Source: an uncultured Pseudomonadales bacterium
Lineage (GTDB): Bacteria; Pseudomonadota; Gammaproteobacteria; Pseudomonadales; Pseudohongiellaceae
NCBI GenBank assembly: GCA_949372635.1
Contig: CASIAB010000007.1
Coordinates: forward strand, 357,221 to 421,220
DNA length: 64,000 nt
Direction of reading: 5' to 3'
Shown: positions 25,869 to 34,626 of the stretch, piece after piece
Numbering within the stretch: position 1 is the first letter of the stretch
How the letters are laid out: every line of letters starts with the position of its first letter
Made by a program: the position numbers and the translations under genes
The notes under the pieces: model-generated
Database searches by the model: none
Seen by the model: the letters and a program-made list of their open reading frames with translations, nothing else
What the model was told of the DNA's origin: nothing

Positions 25869-27365
25869 CTATGCAAAGAAACCATGTAGGAACCAATTCC
25901 TTTTGCCATTTCTCTCGCGGTATATCCAAAGCCTGCTGCCACTATGTTCTCTAGCAACATAGTAATCCCGACACACATCGATTCCTGACCACCAATGCGT
26001 CTCTATTCGTTCGGGCCCACTTACGATGGTGATAGGCTTGCGATAGAAAAGCCTGCCCTTGTTGATGTTGAGTTGCTTAGGTTCCTGCAGTAACCACAGG
26101 GGCCTAGGGTTTGCAGAAACTTCTGTAGATATAGCGGCAGGGCTTCCTTGATTCGGATTCTCTTTGTAGTCGAGCTGCAAGCTCGCATATTCTGGACAAT
26201 GCTGAGTTGCGTTACTAACACTTTTTACATAATTTTCGCCGAGTCTCGCCTGTAGCCGCTCCATAAATTGATTAAGATTACTGTCATTATAATGCGTCGA
26301 GTTTGACGCCTCATTTTCTAAAAAAGATTCGCTCTTAGCGAAGAAGGCGTCAAATTTTCTAACTTCAATCTTGATGGCGACTATTGGGGCTGGAATAGAT
26401 AATCTACCGAAATGAGTTTCCAGTAATAGCGTGAGATGTTGCTGTGAACGACTCGCCATGCGTAATCCGATATTAATCACGGTGCTATCGCGCTTCTCAT
26501 GGAACAAGGATAAAAGTAAGCTGCTAGTACTGAGGTCTCTTCGTCGCAGGAAATCGCAAAGTTGCGCCAATAATTCATCGGCAATCGGTAATAGTCGGTC
26601 GAGGTTTTCAATTTCGTAAGGTAGGTCATAGGATGCAACGAATGTAGGCGGAGGAATATAATTGTGCGTTGGTTCAGCTGCTATTCCTAGCGCCGTATTT
26701 AGTTGATTTACGAAGTTGCTGCCAAAACGTTTTCGTAGACCATCGCTAGGTAAGCGCCAAATGTCTCTTAAATGACGAATTCCCATGTTAAGAAGTCGCC
26801 GACGTTGTTCCTTGTTTAGGTCTAGTACGTCTGCGGAAAGTTGTCCTAGTGCTGAGCGTAAATTTTCTTGTCGATAGACCAGCACATTTTTTCCGGACTT
26901 GGCTAGCAATAAGCTGCCGCTGACGGTAGGGCTGGCTGCATAAAAGAAATCATCTGCTAAATTCCACTGTTGTAGTTGTTTCTCTATGGGTCTTTGCAAC
27001 TTTTGATGAATAAAATCGATGCCAGAAAAATATTTCAAGCTACTGCGTATCTCGCAGATTAATGCCTGAGGATGAAGGCTCACTGTAGAGCTAACACTTT
27101 GCATGTGGCCGGCTAGTTGGTCGAGATATTTCTTCTGTTGTGTTGAGTCTAGCTCCCTAAGCTGAGGAAAATAGAGCGCATACCATAGGTTTTTAGACCT
27201 GCTGCGCTTTGCGATGGGTTTGGCGTTCGCCTCATTCGTCGCAGTCTTGGAGGGCCACGCCTTCGCTAAGTTTTTGGGTCGTGCGGGAAGTTGGATAATC
27301 TGAGCGCCAGAATCAGGCGCTATACAGGGCAGAGGAATCTGTGCCTCACTGTCTGGGTCTTTCAA
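25869..27365 (-). CDS. imuB: ImuB, inactive Y-family polymerase-like mutasome protein
   Basis: This 498-aa protein starts at TTG 27365, supported by a GGAG eight bases upstream. It opens with a basic extension and then LWYALYFPQLRELD, where active Y-family polymerases have the metal-binding DxD; the second acidic site is also replaced (CEIRSSLKYFSG). It is therefore non-catalytic, like other ImuB proteins, and serves as a hub between the sliding clamp, DnaE2 and ImuA. The helix-hairpin region is RRLLNMGIRHLRDIWRLPSDGLRKRFG. The C-terminus ends NWFLHGFFA, typical of ImuB. It is 18 bases downstream of imuA and converges with dnaE2. Confidence 0.93.
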   Translation of the reverse strand: MKDPDSEAQIPLPCIAPDSGAQIIQLPARPKNLAKAWPSKTATNEANAKPIAKRSRSKNLWYALYFPQLRELDSTQQKKYLDQLAGHMQSVSSTVSLHPQALICEIRSSLKYFSGIDFIHQKLQRPIEKQLQQWNLADDFFYAASPTVSGSLLLAKSGKNVLVYRQENLRSALGQLSADVLDLNKEQRRRLLNMGIRHLRDIWRLPSDGLRKRFGSNFVNQLNTALGIAAEPTHNYIPPPTFVASYDLPYEIENLDRLLPIADELLAQLCDFLRRRDLSTSSLLLSLFHEKRDSTVINIGLRMASRSQQHLTLLLETHFGRLSIPAPIVAIKIEVRKFDAFFAKSESFLENEASNSTHYNDSNLNQFMERLQARLGENYVKSVSNATQHCPEYASLQLDYKENPNQGSPAAISTEVSANPRPLWLLQEPKQLNINKGRLFYRKPITIVSGPERIETHWWSGIDVCRDYYVAREHSGSRLWIYRERNGKRNWFLHGFFA

Positions 27366-27383
27366 GGCATTGCTCCAGACAGG

Positions 27384-28115
27384 TCAGGCTTGTTGGTAGA
27401 GGTTAATATTCGTGCTTAGTGAGCGGAAATTGCCTCTAGCCTTAATAACGGTCACTTCAGACTCATTAAAACTCGCATTTTCGGAGTAAGAATCTTCTAT
27501 TTTAAGACGTAATGGCGATGGTGAGTGCTCACTATCATGATGCTTAAATAATACCCCTAGAGTGTCTCCTGTGTCTGCTGCAAGCTGTAGCCGGCGCAAT
27601 ACTTTAGTCGGTAGCCAGTTCTGCCAGGCCAATACCAGGCCGCAATTTTTGGTCTGCAGGGCCTTTTCCATACTCCATAAAGCGTCCTTACAAGAGGTGT
27701 CTAGTTTGACCATCAGCACCTGTTCGGTGTTAATTCCCGCCTGTACTAAGGCAGGTGCATAAAGCAGATAGGGGGGAGATATCCACAGAATCCATTTCCC
27801 TTGTTCAACGATTGAACGCATGAGCGGAATCAAAAGCTGTAACTCGCCCATGCCCCAGTGAGGAGTGATGATCTCCATTAGGCCTTTCTCGGGCCACCCG
27901 CGTCCGGGAAGGATTGCATCCAGCTGTGCAAAACCAGTGCTTCGACCATGCATACCCTGACCGGCCATATCGCAGCCGCGCCATAGCTTTGGATTGCTTT
28001 GTATTAGCTCATCTATGTCGCTAGAGCCCTCACCATGAAAAGGATCTGCCTGTGCTGACTGGTATTGGTTCTGATATGGCAACTGCGTATCTGAGTGGTT
28101 TTGATTAGTAGTCAT
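27384..28115 (-). CDS. imuA: ImuA, RecA/SulA-like mutasome protein
   Basis: This 243-aa protein matches the gammaproteobacterial ImuA/SulA-like family: NPKLWRGCDMAGQG, then STGFAQLDAILPGRGWPEKGLMEII, a RecA-like beta strand KWILWISPPYLLYAPALVQAGI, and CGLVLAWQNWLPTKVLRRLQLAA. There is no intact Walker A GxxxxGKT (ITPHWGMGELQL in its place). ImuA helps DnaE2 and ImuB in damage-induced mutagenesis, modulating RecA in characterised cases. It is the first gene of a LexA-controlled two-gene operon with imuB. Confidence 0.92.
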   Translation of the reverse strand: MTTNQNHSDTQLPYQNQYQSAQADPFHGEGSSDIDELIQSNPKLWRGCDMAGQGMHGRSTGFAQLDAILPGRGWPEKGLMEIITPHWGMGELQLLIPLMRSIVEQGKWILWISPPYLLYAPALVQAGINTEQVLMVKLDTSCKDALWSMEKALQTKNCGLVLAWQNWLPTKVLRRLQLAADTGDTLGVLFKHHDSEHSPSPLRLKIEDSYSENASFNESEVTVIKARGNFRSLSTNINLYQQA

Positions 28116-28137
28116 TATCGGCTCAACCTAAATAATA

Positions 28138-28182
28138 CTGTATGAATATACAGTATTATAGTCAGCAATCTCTTAAGCGCAA
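28138..28182 (-). promoter_or_regulatory. imuA-imuB promoter with LexA (SOS) box
   Basis: On the minus strand TTGCGC (28182-28177), a 16-base spacer and TATAAT (28160-28155) form a good sigma-70 promoter. CTGTATATTCATACAG (28138-28153) is a CTG-N10-CAG LexA box immediately downstream of the -10. The box ends 23 bases before the imuA start. It resembles the box before dnaE2, so both arms of the mutasome should be induced together. Confidence 0.92.
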
Positions 28183-28310
28183 TAGAAACTTTGGACTTTC
28201 GATAATCGAACGAAGGTTTCATCGCTAATCAATTGTTTTTTCGAAGAAATTAAAGATTCAAAGACAATAGACGTTAAAGTTCTTGAGCGTTAAAAAGCAT
28301 GGAGATGAAT

Positions 28311-28403
28311 ATGAGTAAAAAGCCAGATATGGTTATGATTGTTATCACCCTATTCGTAGTGGGCGTGCTGGCTAGCGGCGTCGCTCAAAGCGCATTGCTA
28401 TAG
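28311..28403 (+). CDS. 30-aa single-helix membrane miniprotein
   Basis: This is too short for the ORF track. The ATG at 28311 has a GGAG (28301-28304) six bases upstream, and the frame reads MSKKPDMVMIVITLFVVG, then VLASGVAQSALL. The short basic N-terminus followed by one hydrophobic helix fits a small inner-membrane protein. It is divergent from LexA-controlled imuA, about 160 bases from the box; whether it is damage-induced is unknown. The good ribosome site and compact TM design make it more likely real than chance. Confidence 0.6.
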   Translation: MSKKPDMVMIVITLFVVGVLASGVAQSALL

Positions 28404-28523
28404 AAATTGATCAGATAAATAGATGCTACTGCGATAGCGACATCCAGGCATAGTAATACCAGTTATAAGGTAACAAAAAAGGAAGATGGGCGGCCGAGGA
28501 TAGCCCGTTATCAGTATTTCCTC

Positions 28524-29114
28524 CTAAGTAGTATCAGGGCGGTATATATGCCTTTCGGTGGCAACCGCGTCCAATCGGACATCCCAGCTTTCTAGAGGGA
28601 AAGAGTCGACTAACTGACTCTCGTGTGCCAGGCCCACAAGCATTGGGCTGCTGCGGCGATTAAAGATCTTGAAACTGAAAGTACGATCGTAAAAGCCTTT
28701 GCCCATTCCCAGTCGAAAACAATCCTTACTAAACCCAACTAGCGGTACGAAAACCACATCGAAATTGGTTGGAGAAATGACCTCAGATGTCGATGGTTCT
28801 GCTATTCCCCATTTATTTGGTACCAATTCAGTATTGGCGTCATAAGGGGCGAAAGAAACGAACTCGGGATTATCTTGCTGAATGATTGGGAGGAAACAGG
28901 ATTTCCCCTCGCTTAGAGCTAGGTCGAGCAGCATGCGTGGGTCGATCTCGCCGCCTGCAACTTGATAGAACGCGATACGCTGGGCGACACGGAAGAAGTT
29001 CTGATTTCTGAGCATGCCGAACAAGGAGCCCGCGGCGGTCTTTTGTTGCTCAGGGCTCAACTCTTGACGCTTTTCACGGAGAGAAGAGCGGAGTGTGTCG
29101 CGCGTATCAGGCAT
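28524..29114 (-). CDS. fau: 5-formyltetrahydrofolate cyclo-ligase
   Basis: This 196-aa enzyme (YgfA/Fau) converts 5-formyl-THF to 5,10-methenyl-THF using ATP. The N-terminus RDTLRSSLREKRQELSPEQQ is typical. The family signature near residue 137 is VGFSKDCFRLGMGKGFYDRTF, matching G-x-R-L-G-x-G-x-G-F/Y-Y-D. VPLVGF and VGLAHESQLVDSFPLESWDVRLDAVATE follow the family order. It lies just downstream of 6S RNA on the same strand, the conserved ssrS-fau arrangement. Confidence 0.93.
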   Translation of the reverse strand: MPDTRDTLRSSLREKRQELSPEQQKTAAGSLFGMLRNQNFFRVAQRIAFYQVAGGEIDPRMLLDLALSEGKSCFLPIIQQDNPEFVSFAPYDANTELVPNKWGIAEPSTSEVISPTNFDVVFVPLVGFSKDCFRLGMGKGFYDRTFSFKIFNRRSSPMLVGLAHESQLVDSFPLESWDVRLDAVATERHIYRPDTT

Positions 29115-29148
29115 ATAAGATTGATAACGAATTAGGATTAAAAATTGT

Positions 29149-29327
29149 CAAGCCCCCCGGAACACCGCTACCAAATTTGCCCTGAACCCAAAGGTTCAGG
29201 TGGTGGCTCCCGCGATGTATAAGGCTTTCCGACTAGCGGACATGCACAACAACATCTGTCGAGTTGCCTCCGGTGATAAAGATATCGGCTCAAGAACAAG
29301 TATTGATTGGCAAATGCTCTAGGGAAC
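29149..29327 (-). ncRNA. ssrS: 6S RNA
   Basis: The minus strand carries several conserved 6S elements in order: TTCTTGAGCCGATATCTTT (compare E. coli CCUGAGCCGAUAUUU), GTCGGAAAGCCTTATA (compare GUCCGAGAAGCCUUAAAA), and the hairpin CACCTGAACCTTTGGGTTCAGGG (compare CACCUUGAACCAAGGGUUCAAGG). A 3' segment GGTGTTCCGGGG can pair with the 5' CCCTAGAGCA to close the molecule. The position between zapA and fau is the usual one. 6S RNA binds sigma-70 RNA polymerase in stationary phase. The ends are estimated from the closing stem. Confidence 0.9.
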
Positions 29328-29453
29328 TATCTCATTAAGTATATATCGGGAGTTAACAATAAGGAAAGAGGGCAGAAACCTCTGTCTGTTAGGCTAGGTC
29401 GTTGCAGCATCGCCCGCAGAGGCAGGCCATTTCTTGAAAGACAGTTATTTGCG

Positions 29454-29768
29454 CTAAATCTCTAGCTGACGACTATGGGCTATAGCTGAGTCGATCTTGG
29501 TTTCTATGCCTTGCACCTGCTGTGCCGTGGAATGACGAGTTTCATTGATGAGTCGATTCTTGCGCAGCATATCGTGAGTAATGTTCAGCGCTGCCATTAC
29601 GGCGATCTTTTCAACACCGTGAATGTTCCCACGACCTTTAATATTGCGCATGTTTTCGTCTAGGTAACTTGCGGACTTGATCAAAGCCTCTTGGTCGGAG
29701 GGAGGGCAATTTACTCGATACTCTTTGTCCATGATTTTTACTTGTACTGATGTACTTTGTTCGCTCAT
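29454..29768 (-). CDS. zapA: Cell division protein ZapA
   Basis: Starting at MSEQS (29768), the protein is 104 aa, the normal ZapA size. It shows the family order: VQVKIMDKEYRVNCPPSDQEAL, a SASYLDENMRNIK segment, and KIAVMAALNITHDMLR, followed by a C-terminal helix for the coiled coil. ZapA binds and bundles FtsZ at the division ring. The ssrS and fau genes follow and the TIGR02449 gene precedes, as in many gammaproteobacteria. Confidence 0.93.
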   Translation of the reverse strand: MSEQSTSVQVKIMDKEYRVNCPPSDQEALIKSASYLDENMRNIKGRGNIHGVEKIAVMAALNITHDMLRKNRLINETRHSTAQQVQGIETKIDSAIAHSRQLEI

Positions 29769-29839
29769 CACATTATCCAAATAAGTGTACTTCAATTCAA
29801 AACGGCGCTATGGCTACCAGGGCAGAAGGAGGGGAATCC

Positions 29840-30046
29840 CTAGTATTGGTCTATGGCTTTCAGGCGCACGAGTATAGATTCCAGTTTCGACTTGGCATCT
29901 TTATTCTTATCCATCAATTGCTTGCGTTCGCTCTGCCAGGAATTCTCCTCGGCTTTCAAGATTTGATTTTCGCGCTTCATGTCAGCGCAGAGATCGATCA
30001 GTTCATCGACTTTTCCGCTTAATGTTAGGAATTTGTCTTCGCTCAT
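29840..30046 (-). CDS. TIGR02449-type small coiled-coil protein (ZapB-like)
   Basis: I start at MSEDKFLTL (30046), giving 68 aa; the longer ORF adds an unlikely leader. The sequence LSGKVDELIDLCADMKRENQ, then a Lys/Glu-rich helix to the end, forms one coiled coil with heptad Leu/Ile. It matches the TIGR02449 family found next to zapA in gammaproteobacteria, which resembles ZapB. A role in division-ring assembly is likely but inferred. It is about 70 bases upstream of zapA on the same strand. Confidence 0.82.
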   Translation of the reverse strand: MSEDKFLTLSGKVDELIDLCADMKRENQILKAEENSWQSERKQLMDKNKDAKSKLESILVRLKAIDQY

Positions 30047-30272
30047 CTTGCTGTTTCTCTTATTACTATCTGGTATTCCTAACGAGGTGTTAATCATCAA
30101 TGTCTACAACGCACTATTGGTGATAGTTTGGGATTTACATTAATAATGTCTTAACTATAGAGCCGAGTTGGTAAGGGGTCAATAATGGAATTGCAAAAAT
30201 TGTTGCTTGGTTCCCTTATAAGACAGCTATATGCTTGTGCGCTGAAATTAAATACAGGTATCTGAGGTTTAA

Positions 30273-31592
30273 ATGAGCAGTAAATATCGTGAAATGAAGC
30301 TCCGTCGCAGGGAGCTAATGGCGCAGATGGAACCGAATAGCATCGCGCTGCTGGCTTCGGCGCCACCGCATATGCGCAACGGCGATGCCGAGTATTTGTA
30401 TCGACAGAATAGCGATTTCTACTATCTGACAGGTTTCCCCGAGGAGTACGCATTTTTGGCTTTGATACCAGGGCGCAAGCAGGGTGAAGCCGTACTGTTC
30501 TGTCAGGGGAAGGACAAGCAGAAAGAGCTCTGGACTGGCATTCTCATGGGCCCCGATGCGGCCTGTGAAGAATTAGGAATCGATGACGCATTTCCAATTA
30601 GTGATATTGATGACATCTTGCCGGGGCTGATCGAGGGGCGTGATCGCGTGTACTATTCAATGGGCAAAGATGATCAATTCGACAATCAGGTAATGGACTG
30701 GGTCAAAGTTATTCGCAATAAGGTAAAGATGGGAGCGCACCCGCCCGGTGAATTTCTCGTACTTGATCATTTGTTGCATGAATTACGGCTCTTCAAGAGT
30801 GCCGGAGAAATCAAGCTAATGGAACAGGCTGCTAAGATTTCGGCACAAGGGCACAAGCGTGCTATGGCTTGTTGTAAGCCGGGAATTAAAGAATATGAAA
30901 TGGAGGCGGAACTGCTCTATGCTTTTACTCGCAACGGAAGTCGAGCGCCAGCATATAATTCGATAGTTGCAGCGGGAGAGAATGCTTGCATCCTGCACTA
31001 CAATGCCAACGATGCCGAAGTAAAAGAAGGTGACCTAGTACTTATAGATGCGGGTTGTGAATATAGATACTACGCCTCTGATATCACGCGCACATTTCCC
31101 GCCACGGGAAAATTTTCTCTAGAGCAAAAAGCCATTTATGAAATAGTATTGGCTGCGCAGAATGCCGCGATCGATGTGGTTGCCCCTGGTGCTTCTTGGG
31201 ACGAGCCTCACAAAGCCTCTGTCAAAGTTATAACGCAGGGACTAGTAAAACTAGGACTGTTGAAAGGCAAGGTGAGTCAGCTCATCAAAGCGGAGGCTTA
31301 TCGCGATTTCTACATGCACCGTGTGGGCCACTGGATTGGTATGGATGTACACGACGTTGGAGACTATAAGGTAGATGACCATTGGCGACTGCTTGAGCCA
31401 GGCATGGTGACGACCATAGAGCCAGGCATCTACATCTCGCCAGAGAATAAGAAAGTTGATAAACGCTGGCGTGGAATCGGCGTTCGAATTGAAGACGACG
31501 TTTTGGTTACCAAGCTGGGTAATAAGATTCTAAGCAAGGGAATACCAAAGACAGTAGAAGAAATAGAGTCATTTATGTCGAGAGCAGTTTAG
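30273..31592 (+). CDS. pepP: Xaa-Pro aminopeptidase P
   Basis: This 439-aa cytosolic metallopeptidase removes N-terminal residues before proline. The N-domain contains YLYRQNSDFYYLTGFPEEYAFL. The pita-bread catalytic domain has the metal ligands in LVLIDAGCEYRYYASDITRTFPA, HRVGHWIGMDVHDVG, TTIEPGIYI and GIGVRIEDDVLVT. The length and motifs are those of a full-length PepP. It is followed by ubiH 3 bases later, the conserved pepP-ubiH order. The ygfB gene that usually precedes it is missing here. Confidence 0.95.
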   Translation: MSSKYREMKLRRRELMAQMEPNSIALLASAPPHMRNGDAEYLYRQNSDFYYLTGFPEEYAFLALIPGRKQGEAVLFCQGKDKQKELWTGILMGPDAACEELGIDDAFPISDIDDILPGLIEGRDRVYYSMGKDDQFDNQVMDWVKVIRNKVKMGAHPPGEFLVLDHLLHELRLFKSAGEIKLMEQAAKISAQGHKRAMACCKPGIKEYEMEAELLYAFTRNGSRAPAYNSIVAAGENACILHYNANDAEVKEGDLVLIDAGCEYRYYASDITRTFPATGKFSLEQKAIYEIVLAAQNAAIDVVAPGASWDEPHKASVKVITQGLVKLGLLKGKVSQLIKAEAYRDFYMHRVGHWIGMDVHDVGDYKVDDHWRLLEPGMVTTIEPGIYISPENKKVDKRWRGIGVRIEDDVLVTKLGNKILSKGIPKTVEEIESFMSRAV

Positions 31593-31595
31593 TAG

Positions 31596-32831
31596 ATGCA
31601 AATATCGAAGCCAGACAATTCTTACGATCTTGTCATAGTCGGCGGCGGTATGGTGGGCGCAAGTTTTTGTTGTGCACTAGAGCAGGCGCTGGGTGAAACT
31701 CCTCTCTCGATTTTGGTTATAGAGGCAATTTCACCAAACATTAATTCTGCGAAGCAGTCCAGCTTCGATGCAAAGTCCACTGCTCTTTCTTTTGGTTCGC
31801 GAAAATTCCTTGAAAGCATCGGTTTATGGCAAGCGCTAGACGATGCTGTTTCTGCTATCCATGAGATTCAGGTTTCCGATCGTGGGCGCCTCGGCTCGGT
31901 TAAAATAAATCGAGATGAACAAGGCTTAGAAGCACTTGGTTATGTAGTTGAGAACAAACGTCTGGGTCAGGTTCTTAATGCAAGATTGAATGAATCAGAG
32001 AAAATAAACCTGCTGTGTCCGGCACTAGTGTCTTGTGTGAAGGCAACTGAGAAAGGTATGCAGCTTGATCTGAATCACGGCGATACCGAAACAAGGGTAG
32101 ATACATCTCTGATCGTGTTGGCAGACGGAGGTAAGTCTCCAGTATGTGAACAGCTAGGCATAGCACAATCGGTCGAGCGTTACGATCAGCATGCACTCAT
32201 AGCAAATATTGTTTTCGAGAAGCAACACCAGCACGTTGCCTTCGAAAGATTTACCGACACTGGTCCGCTTGCCGTTTTACCTTTGGAGTCGGTAAACGGA
32301 AAGAATAGAGGATCTCTCGTTTGGACATTGTCTGTCGAGCAAGCGGCGCAGTATAGGAAGCTGAACGAAGAGGAACTGCTTTCTCTACTGCAAGAACGTT
32401 TCGGCTATAAGCTCGGGAAAATTCTTGAGATCGGTGAGACATTTGTATATCCATTAAGCCTCTGTATCGCTAAGGAACAGGTGCGGCCAAGCTTGGCTTT
32501 ATTGGGTAATGTTGCACATACACTCCACCCAGTCGCTGGTCAGGGACTGAACTTGGCTCTGCGAGATACGCGGGCTTTAGTCGATGTACTGGTCAACGCA
32601 AAGCAGCAGGGCTTAGGCCTAGGGGAGATGAATGTACTGCTGGAATACGTGGCGTGCCAAGAAGCAGATCAAGCAACAACTACTCAGTTCACTCATAACA
32701 TTACTAAGTTGTTCTCCAGTAACAATGAGGCGAAAGTATGGCTACGAAAGTTTGGTTTAGTCGCAATCGAATTATTACCTAGGTTGCGCCGCGGATTAGC
32801 AGAGCGTGCCATGGGTTTGAGTAAGAGCTGA
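31596..32831 (+). CDS. ubiH: 2-octaprenyl-6-methoxyphenyl hydroxylase UbiH
   Basis: This 411-aa FAD monooxygenase acts in ubiquinone synthesis. The dinucleotide fold is YDLVIVGGGMVGASFCCAL at the N-terminus. The middle has the DG motif VLADGGKSPVCEQLG, and the second FAD motif is LALLGNVAHTLHPVAGQGLNLALRD, where most relatives have GDAAH (here GNVAH). It is paralogous to the UbiI-like protein at 34627. It is coupled to pepP with a 3-base gap. Confidence 0.87.
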   Translation: MQISKPDNSYDLVIVGGGMVGASFCCALEQALGETPLSILVIEAISPNINSAKQSSFDAKSTALSFGSRKFLESIGLWQALDDAVSAIHEIQVSDRGRLGSVKINRDEQGLEALGYVVENKRLGQVLNARLNESEKINLLCPALVSCVKATEKGMQLDLNHGDTETRVDTSLIVLADGGKSPVCEQLGIAQSVERYDQHALIANIVFEKQHQHVAFERFTDTGPLAVLPLESVNGKNRGSLVWTLSVEQAAQYRKLNEEELLSLLQERFGYKLGKILEIGETFVYPLSLCIAKEQVRPSLALLGNVAHTLHPVAGQGLNLALRDTRALVDVLVNAKQQGLGLGEMNVLLEYVACQEADQATTTQFTHNITKLFSSNNEAKVWLRKFGLVAIELLPRLRRGLAERAMGLSKS

Positions 32832-32996
32832 ATAAAAATTGTCCATCCGTGGACAGTAAGAGACAAGATCAGTTTCCGGGAACTTAGGTCCATCAGAATA
32901 CTATACGATGGTGTACGTCTTAGGTTTCAATAGATTGTCCATTATTCTTCGATTCTTTTTCCTTCCCAGCTTATTGCTACTTATCTGTTTTTCTAA

Positions 32997-33401
32997 TTAG
33001 TTATTGCTGTTCACTTCTTCAGCTTTTTCTTTCTTGGCTTTTTCTAGAAGTTTGTTTAGTTCGTCCAATTCTTTTTCGATAACGCTGTCTTTGGAAAGAT
33101 CCAGCAGCATGCTCATAGCTTGTGATGCAGAGCCCTCAAAGAATGTTTTGAGAAGTTGCTGTAGGGCTGGCTCCTTGACCTGTTGACGATCAACCAAGGG
33201 ATAGTAGACATGTTTTAAATCTCTCTCACGGCGCACGATGAAGCCTTTGATCTCGAGCCTATTCATGGTTGCTCTAATCGCTGAATAGCTTGGAGGATTG
33301 ATCAAGTGAGCCTCCATGACTTTGGTAAAGGCCTCGGTTAGTTCATAGACGATATCCATGATTTTGCGTTCGCGGCGGATGGGCTGTGAAGCCGATGGCA
33401 T
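32997..33401 (-). CDS. BlaI/MecI/CopY-family transcriptional regulator
   Basis: This 134-aa winged-helix protein carries the BlaI family order: RRERKIMDIVYELTEAFTKVMEAH, then PPSYSAIRATMNRLEIKGFIVRRER as the recognition helix and wing, HVYYPLVDRQQ, and LLKTFFEGSASQAMSMLLD as the dimer region. An extra Lys/Glu-rich helix ends it. Such repressors are often released by cleavage by a BlaR1/M56 sensor protease. None is adjacent, so its inducer and targets are unknown. It is the last of three minus-strand genes inserted between ubiH and ubiI. Confidence 0.87.
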   Translation of the reverse strand: MPSASQPIRRERKIMDIVYELTEAFTKVMEAHLINPPSYSAIRATMNRLEIKGFIVRRERDLKHVYYPLVDRQQVKEPALQQLLKTFFEGSASQAMSMLLDLSKDSVIEKELDELNKLLEKAKKEKAEEVNSNN

Positions 33402-33533
33402 TGGGCTCTCTTAGAGAATTTGTTGTTAGCTGGTGTCGCAAAAAGTGCATCGCCGGCCTAAAAGTTAAACGGGATCGCCATCGACTTGAACCGAAGAGAA
33501 GGGGTGTAAATATAAGGCTTATAAATCAGAGTG

Positions 33534-33938
33534 TTAGAGCTGTGCGCGGATTGCTTCAACGCGACTACGATTCGCGCCCATATCGCTATAGCCGACGCGA
33601 GAGGCGGACCTGACTTGGGTCGTATTGCTCGCGGCATCGTATAAGAACTCCACATCATCAACATAGCCCATGAGGCTGCTAGTGAACTCTGCGTAGAGGT
33701 AATTGTTCGACTGTTCGACGATATTGGCTCCATCCATAGCGACGAGTATCTGTTGAATCTGGTTCAGGTTGCCGTCTAAAGCTGCGATTGCGTGTTCCTC
33801 GCTGCTTTCATAACTCGATACGCAGTTTGGTGATTCAGGGCAAGCAATTAGTTTGCCATCTCTAACGCCAATATCTTGCGGGGGCTCTCCTGCGCAGGCG
33901 GAGAGAAAGGGGAGTAGGGTGAGTAGTGATTTTTTCAT
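33534..33938 (-). CDS. DUF1499 lipoprotein
   Basis: This 134-aa protein has a lipoprotein signal (LLTLLPFLSAC). The DUF1499 pattern follows: CPESPNCVSSYE, the conserved CP-x-x-PNCVSS, then VEQSNNYLYAEFTSSLMGYVDDVEFLYD and VRSASRVGYSDMGANRSRVEAIR at the end. The family is widespread but without a settled function. It sits alone between maoC and the BlaI-like gene on the minus strand. Confidence 0.9.
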   Translation of the reverse strand: MKKSLLTLLPFLSACAGEPPQDIGVRDGKLIACPESPNCVSSYESSEEHAIAALDGNLNQIQQILVAMDGANIVEQSNNYLYAEFTSSLMGYVDDVEFLYDAASNTTQVRSASRVGYSDMGANRSRVEAIRAQL

Positions 33939-34015
33939 GATTCGAGCTCTTTAGTTTCAATTTTTTGGAGGTCCTTGAAATAAGTAGACCCCTCCCGATG
34001 TTAATAAGTAATGCT

Positions 34016-34480
34016 TTAACCTAGGACCGTCATCCCTAACCATTCCGCTATCAGGGCAGGTTTGTCTTGGCCTTCAATATCAATGGTCACGTTGTGCTTA
34101 ATCAAGTAGTGATTGGGTTTCTTCTCTTCACTGCTGACCAGTTGAAACCGAGCACGAATTTTGCTGCCAACTTTTACGGGATTTATGAAGCGTACTTTAT
34201 CCAATCCGTAGTTGATCCCCATTACAGCGTTCTCGAGCTTGATTCCGCCATTTTCCGCGCTAAGCATGCTCATCAGTGAAAGCGTGAGAAAGCCATGGGC
34301 AATTGTGGTGCCGAATGGAGTCTGTGCGGCTCGCTCTGGGTCGATATGGATATACTGATGATCGCCGGTCGCAACGGCAAATTTGTTAATTCTACCCTGA
34401 TCTATTTCAATCCAATCGGTGACACCAACTTCTTGGCCTAAGTAATTATTGATCTGATCGACGCTGACAATATTGCTCAT
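34016..34480 (-). CDS. MaoC-like (R)-hydratase / dehydratase
   Basis: This 154-aa hot-dog-fold protein has the hydratase-2 motif FAVATGDHQYIHIDPERA, whose Asp and His form the active site, then FGTTIAHGFLTLSLM. It probably hydrates (R)-specific enoyl-CoA or a related thioester. The length fits a single-domain MaoC protein. It is divergent from ubiI, and the 146-base gap should hold both promoters. No fatty-acid or polyester genes are adjacent. Confidence 0.9.
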   Translation of the reverse strand: MSNIVSVDQINNYLGQEVGVTDWIEIDQGRINKFAVATGDHQYIHIDPERAAQTPFGTTIAHGFLTLSLMSMLSAENGGIKLENAVMGINYGLDKVRFINPVKVGSKIRARFQLVSSEEKKPNHYLIKHNVTIDIEGQDKPALIAEWLGMTVLG

Positions 34481-34626
34481 TTTGAATCTCCACTCTTGAT
34501 ACGGGCTCTGTAAATCACCACAAGCGCGGTAGTCTAGCAGTAAATGTGAAACCCCGAAACCAACTGTCCTAGACTAGATCAGAGGGCCCTTGGGAATAAG
34601 CCTTACAGAGCCTATAATAGACCGAT

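Noticed and set aside
32838-32856. TGTCCA tccg TGGACA hairpin after ubiH
   Set aside because: No T tract on either strand, so not a convincing terminator; possibly a chance palindrome.
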